Assembly: GCA_004535785.1 (NCBI GenBank)
Contig: SPIB01000005.1
Coordinates: 44,345 to 106,208, forward strand
Source of the DNA: Gammaproteobacteria bacterium LSUCC0112
Lineage (GTDB): Bacteria; Pseudomonadota; Gammaproteobacteria; Pseudomonadales; Pseudohongiellaceae
Length of the DNA stretch: 61,864 bases
Direction: 5' to 3'
Of this stretch, positions 1 through 10,197 are shown one piece after another (within the stretch, counting starts at the first letter, position 1; every line of letters begins with the position of its first letter). Below the pieces are notes generated by a model that saw only the letters and a list, made by a program, of their open reading frames with translations, made no database searches and was not told the origin of the DNA. The position numbers and the translations under genes are program-made.

Positions 1-1632
1 AATGCGTTTTGGTATAGCCGCGCGTTCTGACACTTCGGCTTCACAATAACTCAGCAATTCCGCAGTGTTAACCGCCGCTCCTGGCTGCAAGACAACAAAG
101 GCCATGGGTAACTCTCCGGCATACGGGTCGGGCATACCAACGGCGATTGCGCTGAGTACGCTTGGGTGTTTGTTTAATGGTTCCTCGATGATTTCCGGGT
201 CAATGTTATGGCCGCCTCGAATAATCAAGTCTTTGGCTCTGCCGGTCAGATAAAGAAAACCATCATCATCCAGATAACCAAGGTCGCCGGTATTAAACCA
301 ATCTCCGTCGATCCATGCATTGGCATTGTCGCTGGCCGCTTTATAGCCAGCAAATACCTGGGGCCCTTTGACCAGCACAACGCCACTTTGCCCGATAGGA
401 CAATCAACAGCGGTTTGATCGTTGCCCAGTAATGCTATGCGGATGGTTGAGTAAGGCAGTCTTAAGCCTACACTCCCGGGCGGTTGTGTATCCGGGGCGC
501 GAGAGATCAATGACGTGGTTTCGGTCATGCCATAACCGTTAGTCACGATAAGCTGATAGCGCTCCTCGAAGCGCTGTTCAAAGGCTGGTGACAGGGGGGC
601 GGCTCCAGAGTTGATGCGTTTCAAACAGCTGATATCCTCATCGCCTACTGGGATCTGGGCCAGCGCTGTCAACACCGTAGGGACGGCGGCAAAACTTTTA
701 GCTTTAAAGCGTGCGACATGGTGCCAGAGGTTCTTGATGACCTCAGGATTGCGAAAACCGGACGGTGTCATCAGTACCACTCTGTTGCCGGAACTGAATG
801 CCCCGATACCCAGGATGATCACGCCATAGATATGGAACAACGGCAGTCCGCATAAGGCTGTTTGGCGGCCAATATGTGAATTCAAGACGCGCGCCAATTG
901 TCCCAGATATGCCATGTTGCCATGAGTCAGTTGTGCAATTTTGGGTTTACCGGTTGTGCCTCCTGTGTGGAAGCAGGCAGCCAATGTGTGCCTTGTAATC
1001 ACTCTGGGATTTACGATTCTGTCAGCAACCTGCATGGATTGTGCAGCGTTAAAGTCGAGAACCCGAACGTTGGGCACAGATAACTCAAGGCTGGCCGAAG
1101 GATCGGTCAGACCGGGTTGATGAACCGCCAATACTGTGTGAACGTTGGGCAGATCTGGCAAAATTTTAATCAGTTTTTGCCAGAGATCACTGTGAGCAGA
1201 CGGTGCCAGGCAGGCGATGATGCGAGCATCGGTGGCCTGCATGATTTCGCTGATGTGTGATGGTTCAAGCAGTGGGTTGATGGGGTTTGCAAGGCCAGCC
1301 ATCTGGCTGCCCAGAATAAGCGGGTGTGATTGCGGCAACATTGGGAGCAAAATTGACACCGATTGGTGTCCCTGCAAACCCAGTGAGTTCAGCAGGTTGG
1401 CAGTTTGCCGCGTCTGGTTGGCAAGCGCCCGGAAACTGGTGGTAGCGGGCAATTCATCGCGCCGGCCCGTTAACAAAAACTCGATCGCCGGATCATCACC
1501 ATACAATTCTTCACTTTTTTCGATCAGCTCCAGCGCGTGAGCGGCTGGAAATCGTTGATCAAAAGGCATGCCCTCAAATGCTTCAATATCAGCAACGGTG
1601 TCGAGTACGGGTTTGGTCTCGGTAACTAGCAT
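1..1632 (-). CDS. AMP-forming acyl-CoA synthetase, C-terminus beyond window
   Basis: ANL-superfamily ligase that activates a carboxylic acid (probably a fatty acid) with ATP and transfers it to CoA. The frame is open for 544 codons from an ATG to the window edge, so only the last part of the C-terminal domain is missing. Visible motifs are the AMP-binding P-loop HTGGTTGKPK (about residue 221), the adenine-binding NGYGMTETTS (about 365), the ATP-ribose aspartate motif TGDLGYLDDDG (about 448) and the hinge region GRAKDLIIRGGHNIDP (about 465). The GGHNIDP form of the hinge is what I recall from the long 'AMP-binding domain protein' subgroup rather than classic FadD; the substrate is not deducible. 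It lies downstream of ispB on the same strand, 128 bp away, and probably has its own promoter. Confidence 0.88.
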   Translation of the reverse strand, partial: MLVTETKPVLDTVADIEAFEGMPFDQRFPAAHALELIEKSEELYGDDPAIEFLLTGRRDELPATTSFRALANQTRQTANLLNSLGLQGHQSVSILLPMLPQSHPLILGSQMAGLANPINPLLEPSHISEIMQATDARIIACLAPSAHSDLWQKLIKILPDLPNVHTVLAVHQPGLTDPSASLELSVPNVRVLDFNAAQSMQVADRIVNPRVITRHTLAACFHTGGTTGKPKIAQLTHGNMAYLGQLARVLNSHIGRQTALCGLPLFHIYGVIILGIGAFSSGNRVVLMTPSGFRNPEVIKNLWHHVARFKAKSFAAVPTVLTALAQIPVGDEDISCLKRINSGAAPLSPAFEQRFEERYQLIVTNGYGMTETTSLISRAPDTQPPGSVGLRLPYSTIRIALLGNDQTAVDCPIGQSGVVLVKGPQVFAGYKAASDNANAWIDGDWFNTGDLGYLDDDGFLYLTGRAKDLIIRGGHNIDPEIIEEPLNKHPSVLSAIAVGMPDPYAGELPMAFVVLQPGAAVNTAELLSYCEAEVSERAAIPKRI

Positions 1633-1685
1633 TGGGTGGACTCTCCGGTCTTTGAGCAAAATTTCTGGTTATTGTATGTGATCAC

Positions 1686-1707
1686 GCGGGCCTGAGATAA
1701 AGCCCGC
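1686..1707. other. Stem-loop between ispB and the acyl-CoA synthetase
   Basis: Perfect 6-bp inverted repeat GCGGGC/GCCCGC with a 10-nt loop, just downstream of ispB on the minus strand. There is no following T-run on either strand, so it is at best a weak or Rho-assisted end signal for ispB. Confidence 0.3.
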
Positions 1708-1760
1708 ACTTGATTTAACATAACTGAAAAATAAACTCTAGAATTTCGGAGTGTCTCGGC

Positions 1761-2744
1761 TCAATTGGCGCGAGAAACGGCCAGTTCGCACATTTGCAGC
1801 AGTGCAGTTCTGTATGCTGAATCGGGCAAATGCATGACTTTTTCGACAGCGAGATCGGCATGTTGTCTGGCAAGCCGGCGGGTATAATCCAGTGCGCCAC
1901 AGCGCAGAACAATCTCGACGACGTCGGACAATCGATCGGTACCGCCGGTCATTATGCTTTGGCGGATAACCGCCTGATCTTCTTCATTGGCGTGTTTCAT
2001 CGCATAAATCAGTGGCAGCGTCGGTTTACCTTCAGCAAGGTCATCACCGATATTTTTGCCAAGCTCTTCCGCGTTGCCATCATAATCCAGCGCGTCGTCA
2101 ATCAGTTGAAATGCCAGGCCAATATGCATACCAGCTTCTTTGAGGGCCAGTTGTACATGTGCATCCGCATTGGCAATCAGCGCACCACAGTAAGCCGCAG
2201 CCTGAAACAGCACGGCAGTTTTGTCACTGATAACACGCAGATAATCGGCTTCAGTGGTGTCAACACGATGTTTATTCAGCAACTGAAGAACCTCTCCTTC
2301 GGCGATGATATTGGTTGTATCCGCGATCACCTGCATGATGCCAATATGCCCGATGCTGACCAGAATCTGAAAGGCTCTCGAATAGATGAAGTCGCCAACC
2401 AATACGCTGGACGGGTTATTCCACTGTTCATTGGCCGTTGGGCGTCCGCGGCGCATGGTAGACATATCCACAACGTCGTCATGAAGTAACGTTGCTGTAT
2501 GAATGAACTCGATGACTGCAGCCAGCTTGATGGCGTCATCAGAACTCGCACCGCAGGCACGGGCACTGAGTAAAACCAACACTGGTCGCATACGCTTGCC
2601 GCCCGCATTGGTGATGTAGTGACCGATATTTTCGACCAGATCCACATTTGAGTGCAGTTGCTCAACAATAAAGGTGTTGACAGCCTCAAAGTCGTTGGCG
2701 ACTGCCGCGCGGATATTTTTGACCATGGGTTGACTGTAGCTCAT
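1761..2744 (-). CDS. ispB: Octaprenyl diphosphate synthase (polyprenyl synthetase)
   Basis: Trans-isoprenyl diphosphate synthase that elongates farnesyl diphosphate with isopentenyl diphosphate to make the side chain of ubiquinone. The 327-aa length matches IspB. The first aspartate-rich motif is DDVVD (residues 89-93) followed by the basic MRRGRP, and the second is QLIDDALDY (about residue 214), both needed for Mg-diphosphate binding. GGKRMRP near residue 50 is the IPP-binding motif. The gene diverges from rplU, as in Pseudomonas and E. coli, which supports orthology. The 8-residue-class chain length is inferred from synteny, not read from the sequence. Confidence 0.93.
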   Translation of the reverse strand: MSYSQPMVKNIRAAVANDFEAVNTFIVEQLHSNVDLVENIGHYITNAGGKRMRPVLVLLSARACGASSDDAIKLAAVIEFIHTATLLHDDVVDMSTMRRGRPTANEQWNNPSSVLVGDFIYSRAFQILVSIGHIGIMQVIADTTNIIAEGEVLQLLNKHRVDTTEADYLRVISDKTAVLFQAAAYCGALIANADAHVQLALKEAGMHIGLAFQLIDDALDYDGNAEELGKNIGDDLAEGKPTLPLIYAMKHANEEDQAVIRQSIMTGGTDRLSDVVEIVLRCGALDYTRRLARQHADLAVEKVMHLPDSAYRTALLQMCELAVSRAN

Positions 2745-2823
2745 GTACGCTTAAGAATTGATGCGCCGGCAATGCTAGGGGGGGAGGCGTCATGTGTCAA
2801 GACGATAAATCATTGATAAGTGC

Positions 2824-2852
2824 TTGCCTGTAGCGCTTGCTTCTCGTAAAAT
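2824..2852 (+). promoter_or_regulatory. Sigma-70 promoter for rplU-rpmA
   Basis: TTGCCT, a 17-bp spacer and TAAAAT give a near-consensus sigma-70 promoter. Transcription would start near 2859, giving a leader of about 128 nt before rplU, long enough for regulatory structure; no known ribosomal-protein leader class is recognised. Confidence 0.6.
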
Positions 2853-2986
2853 GCCCGCCCTTAAAGCTTATAGCACGACGGACTTAACCGGTGTGCTGCG
2901 AATCAAAGGTCACCGATCTGCAGAATTGTGATGTTTTTTGCAGTTCAGGATGCCGGGGCTGACGTTCCCTAATACTGGAGTTTGAT

Positions 2987-3298
2987 ATGTACGCGGTTAT
3001 TGAAAGTGGTGGCAAACAGCACCGTGTTGTTGAAGGCGAAACACTGAAGTTGGAAAAGATCGAAGTTCCAATGGGTGAGTCGATTAACTTTGACAAAGTG
3101 CTGATGGTTGGTGAGGGCGAGTCTGTCAAGATCGGTGCTCCTTACGTGGAAGGCAGTTCAGTAACCGCGGAAGTGATTGCTCAGGGTCGTGCCAAGAAAG
3201 TCACAATCATCAAGTTCAATCGTCGTAAACACTACCGTAAGCGTCAGGGCCACCGTCAGTGGTTTACTGAAGTTCGTATTACCGGTATCAACGCCTGA
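2987..3298 (+). CDS. rplU: 50S ribosomal protein L21
   Basis: Large-subunit ribosomal protein that binds 23S rRNA. The 103-aa length and start [14 protein letters not shown] are diagnostic, as is the C-terminal [16 protein letters not shown] followed by T.V.I..I. The start ATG follows a GGAGTTTGAT ribosome-binding region. It is the first gene of the classical rplU-rpmA-obgE cluster, with rpmA 24 bp downstream. Confidence 0.98.
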   Translation: MYAVIESGGKQHRVVEGETLKLEKIEVPMGESINFDKVLMVGEGESVKIGAPYVEGSSVTAEVIAQGRAKKVTIIKFNRRKHYRKRQGHRQWFTEVRITGINA

Positions 3299-3322
3299 GT
3301 CAGGCTTGGAGTGATATAGAAA

Positions 3323-3580
3323 ATGGCACATAAAAAGGCAGGCGGTAGTACCAGTAACGGCCGCGACTCGATAGCCAAACGTCTTGGCGTAAAAAAATTC
3401 GGTGGTGAGCACGCGCTGGCGGGTAACATCATTGTTCGTCAACGCGGCACGCGTTTTCACCCCGGCAGAAACGTAGGTATCGGCAAAGACCATACCTTGT
3501 TTGCAACTGCTGAAGGTAAAGTACTTTTCGAAGTTAAAGGTCCAAACAATCGCAAGTTCGTCAGTATTGTGACTGCTTGA
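3323..3580 (+). CDS. rpmA: 50S ribosomal protein L27
   Basis: Large-subunit protein whose N-terminal tail reaches the peptidyl-transferase centre. The 85-aa sequence begins [16 protein letters not shown] and contains [15 protein letters not shown], both hallmarks of L27. There is no N-terminal cleavable extension of the Firmicutes type. It is cotranscribed with rplU, and a strong intrinsic terminator-like hairpin lies between it and obgE. Confidence 0.98.
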   Translation: MAHKKAGGSTSNGRDSIAKRLGVKKFGGEHALAGNIIVRQRGTRFHPGRNVGIGKDHTLFATAEGKVLFEVKGPNNRKFVSIVTA

Positions 3581-3660
3581 GCGAATCCGGCACTTAGGCG
3601 GGTGACCTGAATAGTTGTTTATCAGGTTCCGGCTCAATACGTGCCATGGATCAAAAAAAT

Positions 3661-4880
<1,220 letters not shown>

Positions 4881-5981
4881 TTGGCGCGTCGCTGGGTAAT
4901 AAAAATTGGCAGCTCGTTAATTACCAACAATGGTACCGGGCTTGACCGGGCTGCAATCGAAAATTGGGTTAGACAGCTGGTTGCTTTGCAACAAAATGGC
5001 ATCGAAGTTGTGTTGGTGTCATCGGGTGCGGTTGCTGAAGGGGTCGCCCGATTGGGATTAAAATCCCGCCCGAAAGAAATACATCTGCAGCAGGCTGCTG
5101 CAGCCGTGGGTCAGATGGGCTTGATTCAGACCTATGAAACCAGCTTCAAACAATATGGGGTACACACTGCCCAGGTGTTGTTGACACATGATGACCTTTC
5201 CAATCGCCGACGATATCTGAATGCGCGAAGCACGCTGGCTGGATTGGTATCGATGCGGGTTGTGCCAGTTATCAACGAAAATGACACGGTAGCAACCGCT
5301 GAACTTTGTTTTGGTGACAATGATACGCTGGGTGCCTTGGTAGCCAATTTGTTGGGTGCAGATACGCTGGTAATTCTGACTGATCAAAAGGGTTTACATG
5401 AGGTTGATCCACGCTCCAATCCAGATGCCGCGTTGATCAGCGAGGCGATGGCTGAAGACAGCAGATTGTTGCAGATGGCAGGCGGCAGCGGCAGTTTGGG
5501 GCGCGGTGGCATGATTACGAAAATTACCGCGGCACGACTGGCTGCACGTTCCGGTGCGCGCACGATTATTGCCAATGGCAGAGAGACCGATGTGCTGATC
5601 CGCTTGAGTCAGGGCGATTCAATAGGCACTCGCCTGTTGCCGGAAAAACAACCGATGGCGGCGCGCAAGCAGTGGCTCGCCGGGCAGCTAAAAGCCAAGG
5701 GACAGTTGGTCCTGGATGCGGGTGCTGTCAAAGTACTGCGCGAGTCCGGTCGCAGTCTTTTACCCGTTGGTGTGATGGCGGTGAAAGGCCCCTTTGATCG
5801 AGGCGATGTTGTAGTCTGCAAAGATGAGGCAGGACATGAAATCGCACGTGGTCTGGTGAACTATGACAGCCGCGAAGCGGAGTTGCTGGTCAGGCAACCG
5901 AGTCGTCTGATAGAAAGTATTCTGGGTTATGTTGGCGACGAGGAGATTATCCACCGCGACAATCTGGTACTGACTGAATAA
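4881..5981 (+). CDS. proB: Glutamate 5-kinase (TTG start abutting obgE)
   Basis: First enzyme of proline synthesis: phosphorylates glutamate to gamma-glutamyl phosphate. Amino-acid kinase domain ([12 protein letters not shown] at residue 6, [37 protein letters not shown]-type loop as GRGGMITKI) is followed by a C-terminal PUA domain (about residues 270-366). Length 366 aa matches ProB. No ATG or GTG lies before the first conserved motif, so the TTG directly after the obgE TAA must be the start; a GAGGA Shine-Dalgarno inside the last obgE codons sits 7 nt upstream. This implies translational coupling to obgE. The expected partner proA is not in the window. Confidence 0.95.
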   Translation: MARRWVIKIGSSLITNNGTGLDRAAIENWVRQLVALQQNGIEVVLVSSGAVAEGVARLGLKSRPKEIHLQQAAAAVGQMGLIQTYETSFKQYGVHTAQVLLTHDDLSNRRRYLNARSTLAGLVSMRVVPVINENDTVATAELCFGDNDTLGALVANLLGADTLVILTDQKGLHEVDPRSNPDAALISEAMAEDSRLLQMAGGSGSLGRGGMITKITAARLAARSGARTIIANGRETDVLIRLSQGDSIGTRLLPEKQPMAARKQWLAGQLKAKGQLVLDAGAVKVLRESGRSLLPVGVMAVKGPFDRGDVVVCKDEAGHEIARGLVNYDSREAELLVRQPSRLIESILGYVGDEEIIHRDNLVLTE

Positions 5982-6014
5982 GGTTCTGCTTGTGCTGTTT
6001 TTATCGCCAAGACA

Positions 6015-6047
6015 AAAAGGCCGCTCTTTTTCAAGGCGGCCTTTTTT
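6015..6047. terminator. Bidirectional intrinsic terminator between proB and rpsT
   Basis: A-run, GGCCGC stem, 11-nt loop, GCGGCC and T-run. The A/T runs on both sides let the hairpin serve proB on the plus strand and rpsT on the minus strand. Confidence 0.8.
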
Positions 6048-6110
6048 ATGTCAGGCGATCATCTAAAACGTGTCTTTTGTGTCTGGTCGGCGCCAGACAC
6101 CAACAGGCAA

Positions 6111-6380
6111 TCAAGCCGTTTTCAGGGCAAGAATGGCGCTGTTCAGACGGCTCTTGTGACGGGCAGCTTTATTCTTGTGAATAATGCCTTTGTCGGCCAT
6201 ACGATCGATCACAGGAACAGCGCGCTGATAAGCAGCTGTTGCATTGTCATAGTTGCCTTCCTGGATAGCGGACACTACTTTTTTAATGTAGGTGCGAACC
6301 ATGGAACGGAAACTGGCGTTATGGCGACGAGCGGTTTCGTTTTGACGCGCGCGTTTGCGGGCTTGTGCAGTGTTGGCCAA
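6111..6380 (-). CDS. rpsT: 30S ribosomal protein S20 (TTG start)
   Basis: Small-subunit protein binding 16S rRNA. The 89-aa sequence is rich in Lys, Arg and Ala, begins [18 protein letters not shown] and ends in [10 protein letters not shown], as S20 does. Translation starts at TTG, 7 nt after AAGGAG. The E. coli rpsT gene also uses UUG and is translationally autoregulated, so the rare start is probably conserved for regulation. Located between proB and murJ as in Pseudomonas, but here two extra genes lie before murJ. Confidence 0.97.
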   Translation of the reverse strand: MANTAQARKRARQNETARRHNASFRSMVRTYIKKVVSAIQEGNYDNATAAYQRAVPVIDRMADKGIIHKNKAARHKSRLNSAILALKTA

Positions 6381-6430
6381 CTGATGCTCCTTGAGTTACT
6401 GTCAACGTGTGGCAAATTTTGAGACGCGGT

Positions 6431-6459
6431 ACTATGCCGATTATCACTTCTGTTGTCAA
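6431..6459 (-). promoter_or_regulatory. Sigma-70 promoter for rpsT
   Basis: On the minus strand TTGACA, 17 bp, CATAGT. Transcription would begin near 6424, leaving a leader of about 44 nt before the TTG start. Confidence 0.65.
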
Positions 6460-6611
6460 GGCGGAAGTCCCGGTCATTTGACTCCATTGCTCAATGATGT
6501 GCAGGTATTCACGCGCCGAGATTCCCTGTTCTGCATCACTATCCAGTCTGTGTTAAGCTCGATGGGGTCAACGTCCAATGACGCTGTTGTTGATCTTGAG
6601 AGGAGGAGTAT

Positions 6612-7082
6612 ATGAGTAAAATTGATATAGGAATCAAAGAATCCGACCGTCTTGAAATCGCTGAAGGACTCAAGCATCTGCTGGCTGATTCGTACACACT
6701 TTATCTGCAGACACACAATTTTCACTGGAATGTAGAAGGCCCGCAGTTCAGAGAACTGCATTTGATGTTTATGGAACACTACACAGAGCTGGCATTGGCA
6801 GTGGACGAAGTAGCTGAACGCATACGCACACTGGACGTTCCTGCGCCGGGCACTTACAAGGAATTGTCCCGACTGAGCGCTATCAAGGAAGTCGACGGCG
6901 TACCGGATGGCAGGACGATGGTGAACATATTAACCGCCGGTCACGAGCAATTGGTGAAGACCTGCCGCAAGGTACTCAAGCTTGCACAAGATGCTAACGA
7001 TGAATCAACAGCCGCGTTGGCTTCAGACCGTATGCGTGTCCATGAAAAAACCGCATGGATGCTGCGAGTACTCAACAAGTAA
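6612..7082 (+). CDS. Dps-family ferritin-like DNA-binding/iron-storage protein
   Basis: Dps proteins form 12-mers that oxidise and store iron with peroxide, and often coat DNA in stress. The 156-aa ferritin-like protein shows the family signature [13 protein letters not shown] and [12 protein letters not shown]. The inter-subunit ferroxidase ligands correspond to H38, H50, D65 and E69; the acidic ligand expected four residues after H50 is M54 here, with E55 next to it. An almost perfect AGGAGGAG ribosome-binding site lies 3 nt upstream of the ATG. It faces the Nramp-like gene tail to tail. No long Lys-rich N-tail is visible, so DNA binding is uncertain. Confidence 0.9.
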   Translation: MSKIDIGIKESDRLEIAEGLKHLLADSYTLYLQTHNFHWNVEGPQFRELHLMFMEHYTELALAVDEVAERIRTLDVPAPGTYKELSRLSAIKEVDGVPDGRTMVNILTAGHEQLVKTCRKVLKLAQDANDESTAALASDRMRVHEKTAWMLRVLNK

Positions 7083-7104
7083 TATTGGCAGCATATCGTC
7101 TTTT

Positions 7105-7132
7105 TGTTCTGGCGTTGATCAGCGCCAGAACA
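7105..7132. other. Inverted repeat at dps/Nramp convergent junction
   Basis: Perfect 10-bp inverted repeat TGTTCTGGCG/CGCCAGAACA with an 8-nt loop, overlapping the stop codon of the Nramp-like gene. The T-run lies 5' rather than 3' of the stem on the plus strand, so it is not a canonical intrinsic terminator; it could protect mRNA 3' ends from either side. Confidence 0.5.
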
Positions 7133-8351
7133 GATACCATAGCAAGTAGAGCAAGCTGAAACCCGTCAGGTAAATCATACCTGCCCATGCCAGCACGTTC
7201 ATAAAGGCGGAGATGCCGCTGCCCCGAATCAGGCTGAAGTTCAGCCAGGCAAAAAACGGAGTAGTTAAAAAAGCCAGTGTCATGGCAAACGTCAGCATCG
7301 GGCTTAACGCGGTCTGGAAAAACAGAATAATTGCCATGCCAGAAGCCGCCTGCATGATTGTCCACGCACTCAAAGTCCAGGCTTCAGGCGTATCCTCGCG
7401 CTGAAACATCAAATGAAATGACTCGTTGAGTGTGCGTGCATAACCATCAAGCACCGCCAGCGTTGTGCCAAACATACACATAAACGCGATAAATGCGATA
7501 AACAGGCGCGACCATTCACCGATGGTGGATGCGTACATAGACACCAATTGTTGCGCAAAGGCGGCACTCGCCATTGCTATCGGTTGTTCAGTGCCATGTT
7601 GAAGCAAGGCGCCCAGCGCCACAAATGCCACGGCGAGGATAACCGCCACAGCATACCCCAGATTAAAATCAAACAATCCGTCAGACAGAGACACTTGTGT
7701 GAGTTTTTGTTTCGACCGTAGCCAGAGTGAGTTGATGGCAGAAAGTTCAATCGGTACCGGCATCCAGCCCATGGTTGCGACGATAAACGCCAAAGCTGAC
7801 AGCTGCCAGGGAGAGGGGCTGACAAAGTCTGCTGGCGCCATAGGACCATTGCGCCAGGCAATGAACAGCGCCGCGAAGGTGCAAATCGTCAAACTCAGCA
7901 TCAACAGCCGTGACAGTCCGTCTAGTAGCCGGTAGTGCCCGGCCAATAATATGGTCAGGCAGATCGCCAGCAGAATCAGACACAGAACGGTGAGACTCAG
8001 ATTCCCGGGAATAAAGTATTGCAGCAGACTGGCTGTCAGCAGCAACACCCCGGCGGTATTCACTACCGCAGCGATCAGGTTGAGCACCGTAAATGCTATC
8101 AGCCAGCCCTGACCTTTTTGTTGATAACCTTCAATCAGGCTTTTGTTGTTGATCAGAGTGTACTGAACCCCAAATCTGAAAAAGGGATATTTAAATATAT
8201 TGACCAGAACAATCAGCCACAATAATTGCCATCCAAACAGTGCCCCGGATTGTGTGGATGCCACCAGGTGCGATGCGCCGACTGCCGCAGACGCCATGAC
8301 CAGTCCAGGGCCGAGTGCCCGCCATCGAGTGATTCGTTGTGTCTTGTCCAT
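7119..8351 (-). CDS. Divergent Nramp-family metal transporter
   Basis: Integral membrane protein of about 11 helices, 410 aa from the chosen ATG, which has an AGAAG ribosome-binding site (an upstream in-frame ATG 27 codons earlier lacks one). The first helix aligns with MntH/Nramp: GPGLVMASAA, then GASH, then STQSGALFGWQLLW. Canonical Nramp has DPGN where this protein has GASH (residues 25-28), so the Asp and Asn that bind the metal are missing. The TM6 motif is MGWMPVP; the Met is kept but the following His is lost. Family membership is clear, whereas substrate and mechanism are not: it may move another ion or use a different coupling. It lies between dps and murJ. Confidence 0.8.
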   Translation of the reverse strand: MDKTQRITRWRALGPGLVMASAAVGASHLVASTQSGALFGWQLLWLIVLVNIFKYPFFRFGVQYTLINNKSLIEGYQQKGQGWLIAFTVLNLIAAVVNTAGVLLLTASLLQYFIPGNLSLTVLCLILLAICLTILLAGHYRLLDGLSRLLMLSLTICTFAALFIAWRNGPMAPADFVSPSPWQLSALAFIVATMGWMPVPIELSAINSLWLRSKQKLTQVSLSDGLFDFNLGYAVAVILAVAFVALGALLQHGTEQPIAMASAAFAQQLVSMYASTIGEWSRLFIAFIAFMCMFGTTLAVLDGYARTLNESFHLMFQREDTPEAWTLSAWTIMQAASGMAIILFFQTALSPMLTFAMTLAFLTTPFFAWLNFSLIRGSGISAFMNVLAWAGMIYLTGFSLLYLLWYLFWR

Positions 8352-8461
8352 TATTTTGTTCTTCTGAAGTTTTAGTGCTTTCTTATATCGTTTTTTATTG
8401 TCAGGGTGCCCATAATGCGCACAGCGCAGCATAATGGAATGCTGAAACGAGAGAAAGAGAC

Positions 8462-10108
8462 TTGAACGTGAACGGCCCTGATATCGATTCTCCTGACCCA
8501 GATCATCGCGATCGCAGTTCCGCGCAAAAAGCCGTGGATGCCACTCCCGGCCAACCCGTCAAAGTGCGTCCGGGATTGCTCCGCTCAAGTGCCATTACCG
8601 GCAGTATGACGTTTTTTTCAAGAATTTTAGGCTTGGTCAGAGATGTCGTTTTAGCAAGGGTGTTCGGACCGGGCGATGGTGCCGATGCGTTTTTTCTGGC
8701 TTTCAAGATTCCCAATTTTTTACGCAGGTTGTTTGCAGAAGGCGCATTTAACCAGGCGTTTGTTCCGGTATTGTCTGAGTTTCGCAGCCAGCGAAGTCTT
8801 GCGGATGTGCAAACCCTGATCAATGTGGTCGCTGCCTATCTGGGCACGATTCTGCTGCTAATCAGTGTGGTAGTGGTTGCCGCTGCGCCGTTGGTTGCCT
8901 GGCCCATTGCGTATGGTTTTACGGATGAACCCGTCAAGTTTGCGCTGTTTGTCGAGATGTTACGCATCACTTTTCCGTATCTTTTCCTGATTTCCATGAC
9001 CGCTTTTGCGGGCTCCATTCTGAATAGTTACGACCGTTTTGCGGTGCCGGCTATCACACCTTCGCTGCTGAATATTTCGTTGATTGGTTCAGCGTTGTTG
9101 CTCAGCCCCTATTTTGACCAGCCTGAAATCGCATTGGCGTGGGGCGTTTTGATTGCAGGAATCAGTCAGTTTCTATTCCAGCTGCCGTTTCTGGTGCGCA
9201 TGCAATTGATGCCGAAGCCGCGATTTATCCGCGGGCACGAAGGTGTCAGTCGCATCCTCAGATTGATGGTGCCTGCATTATTTGGCGTATCGGTCAGTCA
9301 GATCAACCTGTTGCTCGATACAGTGATCGCCTCGTTGCTGGTCTCAGGCAGTGTTTCCTGGTTGTATTTCTCGGAACGCCTGATGGATCTGCCCTTGGGG
9401 ATTTTTGCCGTAGCGATTGCGACGGTGGTGCTGCCCAGTCTATCTCGCCGTCATGCGGAAAAATCGGCTCAGGAGTTTGCTGCATTACTGGATTGGGCGT
9501 TCAGGCTGATCCTGCTGATTGCCATCCCTGCGTCGCTGGCATTGGTGTTGTTGGCTCAGCCGATGATTATTACACTGTTCCAGAACGATAACTTCGATGC
9601 CTTTGATGTGACTCAGGTAACCGCCAGTCTGCAAGCCTATTCAATTGGTTTGACGGCATTTATGGCCATCAAGGTGTTTGCGCCGGGCTACTACGCAAGG
9701 CAAAACACCAGCACGCCTGTCCGTATTGGCATCATCGCCATGGTGGCCAATATGGGACTGAATATTCTGTTTGTTTTTGTCCTCGATATGGCACATACCG
9801 GGCTGGCGCTGGCCACATCACTGGCGGCATTCCTCAATTCAGGATTGTTGTTGACAGGCCTGCTGCGGGGCGGGGTTTTTTATTTCCAATCTGGCTGGCT
9901 GACGTTTCTGGCAAGGATGTTATTGGCGAACACCCTTATGTCGATTCTGATAGTCTGGCTGGCGGGAGATTGGCGTGTGTGGCTGGAATGGGATATTACC
10001 CGGCGCGCAGGCATGTTGGCTGTGGTCTGTTTTGGCGGTCTGCTGACCTACCTTGCAGCCCTGTTCGTGACCGGTATGCGGCCTGCTGATTTTCGTCGCC
10101 AAGCGTGA
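8462..10108 (+). CDS. murJ: Lipid II flippase MurJ
   Basis: Inner-membrane MOP-superfamily protein with about 14 helices that flips lipid II to the periplasm for peptidoglycan synthesis. Hallmarks are SRILGLVRDVVLARVFGPG near residue 55, FFLAFKIPNFLRRLFAEGAF and later RQNTSTPVRIG. The N-terminal 35 residues are hydrophilic and extra to the core. The start is ambiguous: TTG at 8462 or GTG at 8468, both after a weak GAGAAAGAGA sequence. In related genomes murJ is followed by ribF-ileS-lspA; here a DAHP synthase follows instead. Confidence 0.95.
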   Translation: MNVNGPDIDSPDPDHRDRSSAQKAVDATPGQPVKVRPGLLRSSAITGSMTFFSRILGLVRDVVLARVFGPGDGADAFFLAFKIPNFLRRLFAEGAFNQAFVPVLSEFRSQRSLADVQTLINVVAAYLGTILLLISVVVVAAAPLVAWPIAYGFTDEPVKFALFVEMLRITFPYLFLISMTAFAGSILNSYDRFAVPAITPSLLNISLIGSALLLSPYFDQPEIALAWGVLIAGISQFLFQLPFLVRMQLMPKPRFIRGHEGVSRILRLMVPALFGVSVSQINLLLDTVIASLLVSGSVSWLYFSERLMDLPLGIFAVAIATVVLPSLSRRHAEKSAQEFAALLDWAFRLILLIAIPASLALVLLAQPMIITLFQNDNFDAFDVTQVTASLQAYSIGLTAFMAIKVFAPGYYARQNTSTPVRIGIIAMVANMGLNILFVFVLDMAHTGLALATSLAAFLNSGLLLTGLLRGGVFYFQSGWLTFLARMLLANTLMSILIVWLAGDWRVWLEWDITRRAGMLAVVCFGGLLTYLAALFVTGMRPADFRRQA

Positions 10109-10197
10109 TTGCTCTGGCTATCACATCGTGTTGGCTTGATTGCAGCGCAGACAGCCCCCAGAATACTGCAGCAATTAAATATTTCAGGATAGCAGTC

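Noticed and set aside
1830-2489. 219-aa open frame on the plus strand opposite ispB
   Set aside because: Entirely antisense to a well-conserved gene, no family motif, no ribosome-binding site.
7105-7132. Hairpin as an intrinsic terminator for dps or the Nramp-like gene
   Set aside because: No T-run follows the stem on either strand; kept only as an inverted repeat.
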